Positions 59,868-64,000 of a stretch of 64,000 bases of DNA are shown here, piece by piece; within the stretch, counting starts at the first letter, position 1; every line of letters starts with the position of its first letter. The position numbers and the translations under genes are program-made. Under the pieces are notes generated by a model, which saw only the letters and a list, made by a program, of their open reading frames with translations, was not told the DNA's origin and ran no database searches. The stretch lies in the NCBI GenBank assembly GCA_021613335.1, contig JAJTWR010000477.1, forward strand, positions 118,501 to 182,500, read 5' to 3'. The stretch is from Whitmania pigra (lineage: Eukaryota > Annelida > Clitellata > Hirudinida > Haemopidae).

Positions 59868-60596
59868 TCACTTATTTGGCTTCAATTGCTTAAGTTTCTC
59901 GAGCAGATGGCTGTATCGAAATACACCGCATGGCCCATAAAATGAATCACTGAATGATGTGCCACTGAGGTGCATATTTTTGTTGCACACTTTTACGTAA
60001 TGATCGTAGTTCTGGTTGAAGATCATTTCTATCTTCTCAACAAAATATTCAGGATACGTGTCTCTCTTCTCCATAACATCGACGACAGCAATTCTGATCG
60101 TCTCGTGCTGAATTACATCGTTGTAAACCTTAACTTGTTCAGCGCTTGCATTCCAAAAACCAGGTTCATTGAGTAAAGGTTCCTCGTCCAACAGAGATTG
60201 GATGGAAACTGCAACGCTCGACAGATTCATTGCTGGAGACCAACCAGGACCCTCCCATGTTCCTAAAATGCTGAGACATACATATCCATTGTCGTAGATG
60301 TTTGGATTGAAGCGAACAGTGTTTCCGCCTGTAGTCAAGCACTTGACCTTTGGAGGTTCCATGGGGTAAGTTTCTGTAAAGGCGGTAAGAAAAGTGAACA
60401 TGCCACCATGGTATGGGGTACCTGTAGGACCCGTAATCATAACTCTCATTATTCTGACATTATCCTCATCTGGCAAAGCAAATATTCCATGTGGAGGGTC
60501 CTTGGTGATATGCTTGATGTCTTTTTGAATCCTTTTTAAGGAGCTAGGCGAAATGGGATATTTTGAATTGATTGCCGGTTCCCAGTCTACGTTCAT
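59868..60596 (-). CDS. UBE2Z-like ubiquitin-conjugating enzyme E2, intronless
   Basis: The 242-residue ORF has a complete UBC fold. Motifs include S-L-K-R-I-Q-K-D-I, I-T-G-P-x-G-T-P-Y-x-G-G-M-F, Y-P-M-E-P-P-K-V, and F-N-P-N-I-Y-D-N-G-Y-V-C-L-S-I-L-G-T-W. The active-site cysteine is about residue 107. The C-terminal extension (L-N-E-P-G-F, H-E-T-I-R-I-A-V-V-D-V-M-E, H-L-S-G) is typical of UBE2Z, which in animals takes activated ubiquitin or FAT10 from UBA6. The long N-terminal low-complexity region of vertebrate UBE2Z is absent. No intron is visible, so this could be a retrocopy, but no poly-A tail or target duplication was identified. No inactivating change is seen. It lies between partial copies of itself. 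Confidence 0.85.
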   Translation of the reverse strand: MNVDWEPAINSKYPISPSSLKRIQKDIKHITKDPPHGIFALPDEDNVRIMRVMITGPTGTPYHGGMFTFLTAFTETYPMEPPKVKCLTTGGNTVRFNPNIYDNGYVCLSILGTWEGPGWSPAMNLSSVAVSIQSLLDEEPLLNEPGFWNASAEQVKVYNDVIQHETIRIAVVDVMEKRDTYPEYFVEKIEMIFNQNYDHYVKVCNKNMHLSGTSFSDSFYGPCGVFRYSHLLEKLKQLKPNK

Positions 60597-60661
60597 GTCC
60601 TTCTTAGCTTAACTGTGTTTTCTTAACTTTCTTGTTTCTGTCTTTATTGGTGCTATCGAAC

Positions 60662-60712
60662 AGATGTTTGATATTAAGTAAATATTTATATACCTTCCTG
60701 TGAAAGATCTTC
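60662..60712. repeat. Short direct repeat flanking E2 copies, copy 2
   Basis: See 59,093-59,145. Here it lies upstream of the full-length E2 ORF. Confidence 0.7.
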
Positions 60713-60866
60713 AGATAGACATATTTTATAAAGTTTTATGGCTTATAATATTTTAATTCTTAATCCCATATTAAAGTTATAAAACGCCTTAAATTTTATT
60801 CGATTTATTAATTCGATTATTTTTAATTAATGACATATTTTAAAGTAATATAATTAATTGTTTAAC

Positions 60867-60975
60867 CTGGTTTGCATTGTTCATGTTTATTAGCCAATTT
60901 TTTGAGAGCCTTATGTATCCTTTGAATAGGATCCATCAAGTCCCTAAAATGCTTGACACATCTTTCAATTGGCAT
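60867..60975 (-). CDS. Possible first exon of an unrecognised small gene
   Basis: On the minus strand ATG leads to 36 codons (M-P-I-E-R-C-V-K-H-F-R-D-L-M), ending K-P-G at a GTTAAA donor in phase 1. The codons are less AT-driven than the surroundings and the peptide is amphipathic. I found no clear partner exon before the E2 ORF on the same strand. It may be a chance open frame. Confidence 0.25.
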
Positions 60976-61041
60976 TTTGGATCAGATGTTTGGATCGTAG
61001 ATATATTTGGGCATATTTGGATGATTGGATCAGATTCCTGA

Positions 61042-61326
61042 CTGAAAGGTTATTCTAGGTTGAAAGGTTATTCCTGGTTGAAAGGTTATTCTTGGTTGAA
61101 AGGTTATTCTTGGTTGAAAGGTTATTCTTGGTTGAAAGGTTATTCCTTGTTGAAAGGTTATTCTTGGTTGAAAGGTTATTCTTGGTTGAAAGGTTATTCT
61201 TGGTTGAAAGGTTATTCTTGGTTGAAAGGTTATTCTTGGTTGAAAGGTTATTCCTTGTTGAAAGGTTATTCTTGGTTGAAAGGTTAATCTTGGTTGAAAG
61301 GTTATTCCTGGTTGAAAGGTTAATCT
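61042..61326. repeat. 18-bp minisatellite
   Basis: About 16 copies of TTGAAAGGTTATTCTTGG with few variants. As 18 is a multiple of three, several frames on both strands stay open (for example a W-L-K-G-Y-S hexapeptide repeat). There is no start context or flanking domain to suggest it is a real protein. Confidence 0.95.
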
Positions 61327-61362
61327 TTGGATCGAAGCGAACAGTGTTTCCACTAAAGTTGC
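61325..61362 (-). pseudogene. Fragment of the UBE2Z-like gene beside the minisatellite
   Basis: On the minus strand it reads G-N-T-V-R-F-D-P-K, matching G-N-T-V-R-F-N-P-N of the E2 ORF at about 60,305-60,330, and then runs straight into the minisatellite. It is the third E2-related piece in 3 kb. Confidence 0.6.
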
Positions 61363-61383
61363 AAGCGACCGTTTCCTGGTCGG

Positions 61384-61983
61384 CATCCCGTCATAACAGC
61401 CTGGCGACAAAATAGCCCCGTCAAATCAGCCCCGTCAAAATAGCGGTACAATTGGTTCATTGCGGATTTGTTACATGTTCACATGACGTGATGATATGGT
61501 GATTCACTTCGTATGGCTCGAATATGTTTGTACATCAATCGATAACATAGATTAAATTCCAATTTCAAATCAAACCCTTCATTGTACACATTGAAATGGG
61601 AACTTGGGGAAAGATCAAAAGAAATTAAACGATCAAAGGAACCTTCGTGACTTAATGAGTGTCTGGTAAATTCTCTTTGTGCAGATTCACATGTTGCTTG
61701 TCACTCGATAATTTATATTAAATACCAACTTGAAAAGCCCATGTAAACTAAGGAAGTAGCAGGAATCTTAATAACATTTTAGACGATAAATCTTCCACTT
61801 AATGAAATTCCCTGATACCAATTATTTCCGTGATACTTTAAACGGTCATAAAAGCATTCAAACCACTAACTTCGAATTAAATTTGGAATCAGTTATCAGT
61901 TAATGTGTTAAACTTACAAAATATTTTTTTAATATATTGACGGGACTATTTTGTCGCCGGGCTGTTATGACGGGTCACCTTCT
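61384..61983. repeat. Element bounded by inverted repeats of about 40 bp
   Basis: 'cccgtcataacagcctggcg' plus 'acaaaatagccccgtca' at 61,388-61,425 is repeated inverted at 61,938-61,976 with few differences. The 500 bases between have no open frame of note. It is probably a MITE-like non-autonomous DNA element. No clear target duplication was identified. A second partial 'ccccgtcaaaatagc' follows the left repeat. Confidence 0.6.
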
Positions 61984-61984
61984 T

Positions 61985-64000
61985 GATCGTTGTAGCATTA
62001 ACAATCGCTTACGAAACCTTGTTTGCATTATAATAATTAATAATAATTATTTAATTACTACTACTACTACTAATAATAATAATAATAATAACAATAATAA
62101 CATCGAGAAACAGCAATTTTTATAGAACATCAATCAACAATTGTTGAAAATCGTATTAAATCAAGCTCGAATAATAATAATAATAATAATGATAATAATA
62201 ATAATAATTGTTTAAAAAAACATTTCCAATCTTATTGGACGAGCACGTGTTCGCGCGAAAATTAATATGCAAATTTGCGATTGGAATGTAATTAGAAAGC
62301 TAGAGAGAACTTTATTACAACAAAGCGCTATTAAACAGTTAATCAATCAATTAAAAAAATAATTAAAAAGGTGATTGATTAAATAGGATTATTACTAAGT
62401 TAATTAATTAATAAATAAGTTATTTAGTAATTGGAAAATTAGTCAAAATTTTGTTATAACAAAATGCTATTAATTAGTTAATCAATCAATCACGTTAATT
62501 AATAAATGTATCGAATAAGTAGGATAATTAAAAAAGAAACTATTTATAACATAATATTTATAATGTTTATAGTGATGCTGACAATATGATATTTATAACA
62601 ATATTAATGATATAGCAAGATGTGTGCATACTTTGTTAAAGCAAAGAGTATTAAAGGTTAATAATAAAATATAAATAAAAACAATTTTCCATAAATAATT
62701 TAATTTTCAAAAAAATATTTGCTTAAAATCGGATGGATGGGTGGATGGTCGGTCGGACGAACTTACGGAATGATGGATGTCAAATATGAGTGCCAGGATT
62801 GCGTGACCTTACGATGAAAGTCTCTAAGAGCCGAAATTACATCCTCATCTTCAAACGGTTTCAATCACTCTCAGTCGATGGGCGTCCTTTCAATCACAAA
62901 TTGATTTTGTGATTAAATGATGTTTTTTAATTTTAAAAAATTGCCTTTTCTTTAATTTCTTTTCAGATTTTCAACTGAAATACGAAATTTTTTTTGAATA
63001 TTTTTTTTATAATTGTTTCAATTAAAATTTTTATCACGAAATTTGAATTTAAAACTAAAAACAAATTAAGTCACGTTCTGGTTTAAGAACCAAGATGACT
63101 TTTTTTACCATGTTTTGTTATTAATAAATTACAAAATGCCATAATTAATAATTGTATGAGGGGAACGAAATTGTATCTGTATTTATGTGATTAAAATCTT
63201 ATTTTAATTTTTAAAAAAGAAAACTATTTTAAATCATCCCGGAATGCCAAGGAGGATATGAATGATGAAATTTAAGTAAAATCATTAGTTGCATCATTAA
63301 TCATCATTTAGCTGGTAATTGAAAATAAATTCCATTTACTAATCAAAGAACGCATTCACAATAAAATGATGACGAAGAAACATTTAAATAAAAGTGTTTA
63401 TTTTTCTTTATTTTCACTGAAAAACATTGACAATTATTTCAAGAATTCCTGGAAAATCATCTCCAGAACTTCAAAAATTAAACAATATTTTTGTTTAAAT
63501 TAGCAAAAAAATAATTTTAAAAATTTTAAACGAGTTTTCCGATGAATCCAAAATTGAAGTTGAAAACAAGGTTTTTGTTTTTGAACAACTTTTGAATCAA
63601 TTGCCCTCAGGAGAATACGATGAAATGGAGGGAGTTATTGATCATTACTATTTAAAATGAGGACGACGACGATGATGATGATGACGATGATGACGACGAC
63701 GGTGAGGATGACGATGATGATGATGATGCTTGATGATTGGAGATTAAGGAGGATCTGGATAACATTGACATCGTTTGCTTGTTCATCTTAAGAATTCCTT
63801 GTGGCAGAGAAGATCTCTGTTTATGAAGGAGATTAAGAAATGAAAAGTAAAATGAGAGGCAGTGTAATAATGCAGTGTTGAATGGTAGTCTGGTTGTTTC
63901 TTTTTTCTAATTACAATGTAATGCAAACAGTATTACAATAATATATAATATGAATATATGTTACATTATTATTATATTAATAATTTTTAAATTACGTATG
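61985..64000. other. Gene-free right edge with simple repeats
   Basis: ACT/AAT triplet runs are at about 62,055-62,100 and 62,170-62,205, and a GAC/GAT run is at about 63,660-63,735. No supported gene or array exon is seen. Confidence 0.4.

Noticed and set aside
61030..61415. Repeat proteins of 75-126 residues on both strands
   Set aside because: The 18-bp minisatellite is a multiple of three, so several frames stay open on both strands. No signal, domain or splice site supports a gene.

Overview
The window looks like AT-rich nuclear DNA of a metazoan, most likely an invertebrate. The signs are short GT-AG introns, tRNA-derived SINEs, Tc1, hAT and Ty3-like element remnants, long ATT/ATC microsatellites, a Ly6/uPAR-type gene and a UBE2Z-type E2 gene. 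I cannot name the species. No bacterial operon, CRISPR array, rRNA or convincing free-standing tRNA was seen.

About 1.2-52.2 kb is a tandem array of one multi-exon family that I do not recognise. All members are on the minus strand. I count ten loci (paralogs 1-10), a decayed eleventh and loose relics. Members are built from four exon types. Type A is a roughly 66-residue N-terminal helical domain that usually opens Met-Asp-Leu. Type B is a roughly 65-residue domain with a G-T-P-x-x-R core, present about 29 times. Type L is an 18-residue linker exon beginning D-N/H-x-E-x-Y. Type C is a charged coiled-coil exon opening with the same motif as L, followed by a short terminal exon T. Nearly every intron is phase 1, so modules can be lost, gained or skipped without changing frame. 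Paralogs 1, 8 and 9 are intact on inspection. Paralog 3 is intact, and paralog 10 is intact apart from one homopolymer base. Paralogs 2, 4, 7 and 11 carry lesions. Paralog 5 is broken at its 5' half, and paralog 6 has no visible A exon.

Plan by region: 1-6 kb holds paralogs 1 and 2. 8.8-11.8 kb holds paralog 3. 14.7-15.9 kb is a dead Tc1 element. 16.0-17.6 kb is paralog 4. 18-20.2 kb is duplicated non-coding DNA. 20.2-22.8 kb is paralog 5. 23.1-24.4 kb is an hAT element with intact ends. 25.6-26.4 kb is a giant microsatellite. 28.0-28.6 kb is a deleted LTR element. 28.7-30.1 kb is paralog 6, 31.8-35.2 kb is paralog 7, 36.5-37.9 kb is paralog 8, 40.9-44.1 kb is paralog 9, 47.3-49.8 kb is paralog 10, and 50.5-52.2 kb is the relic paralog 11. 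The right end (57.6-61.4 kb) holds a two-exon secreted Ly6-like gene, a full-length UBE2Z-like ORF with two partial copies, and an 18-bp minisatellite.

The main biological proposal is inference. In four loci the same B exon ends in a conserved E-S-H-stop, and the exons for a longer coiled-coil protein follow with no A exon of their own. This fits one gene making a short A-B-L-B protein and a long A-B-L...C-T protein by alternative terminal exon choice. Several members have an AP-1-like site abutting an NF-kB-like site upstream. Together with fast turnover and modular architecture, this suggests a lineage-specific, possibly immune or stress related, family of adaptor-like proteins. Function is not shown by the sequence.
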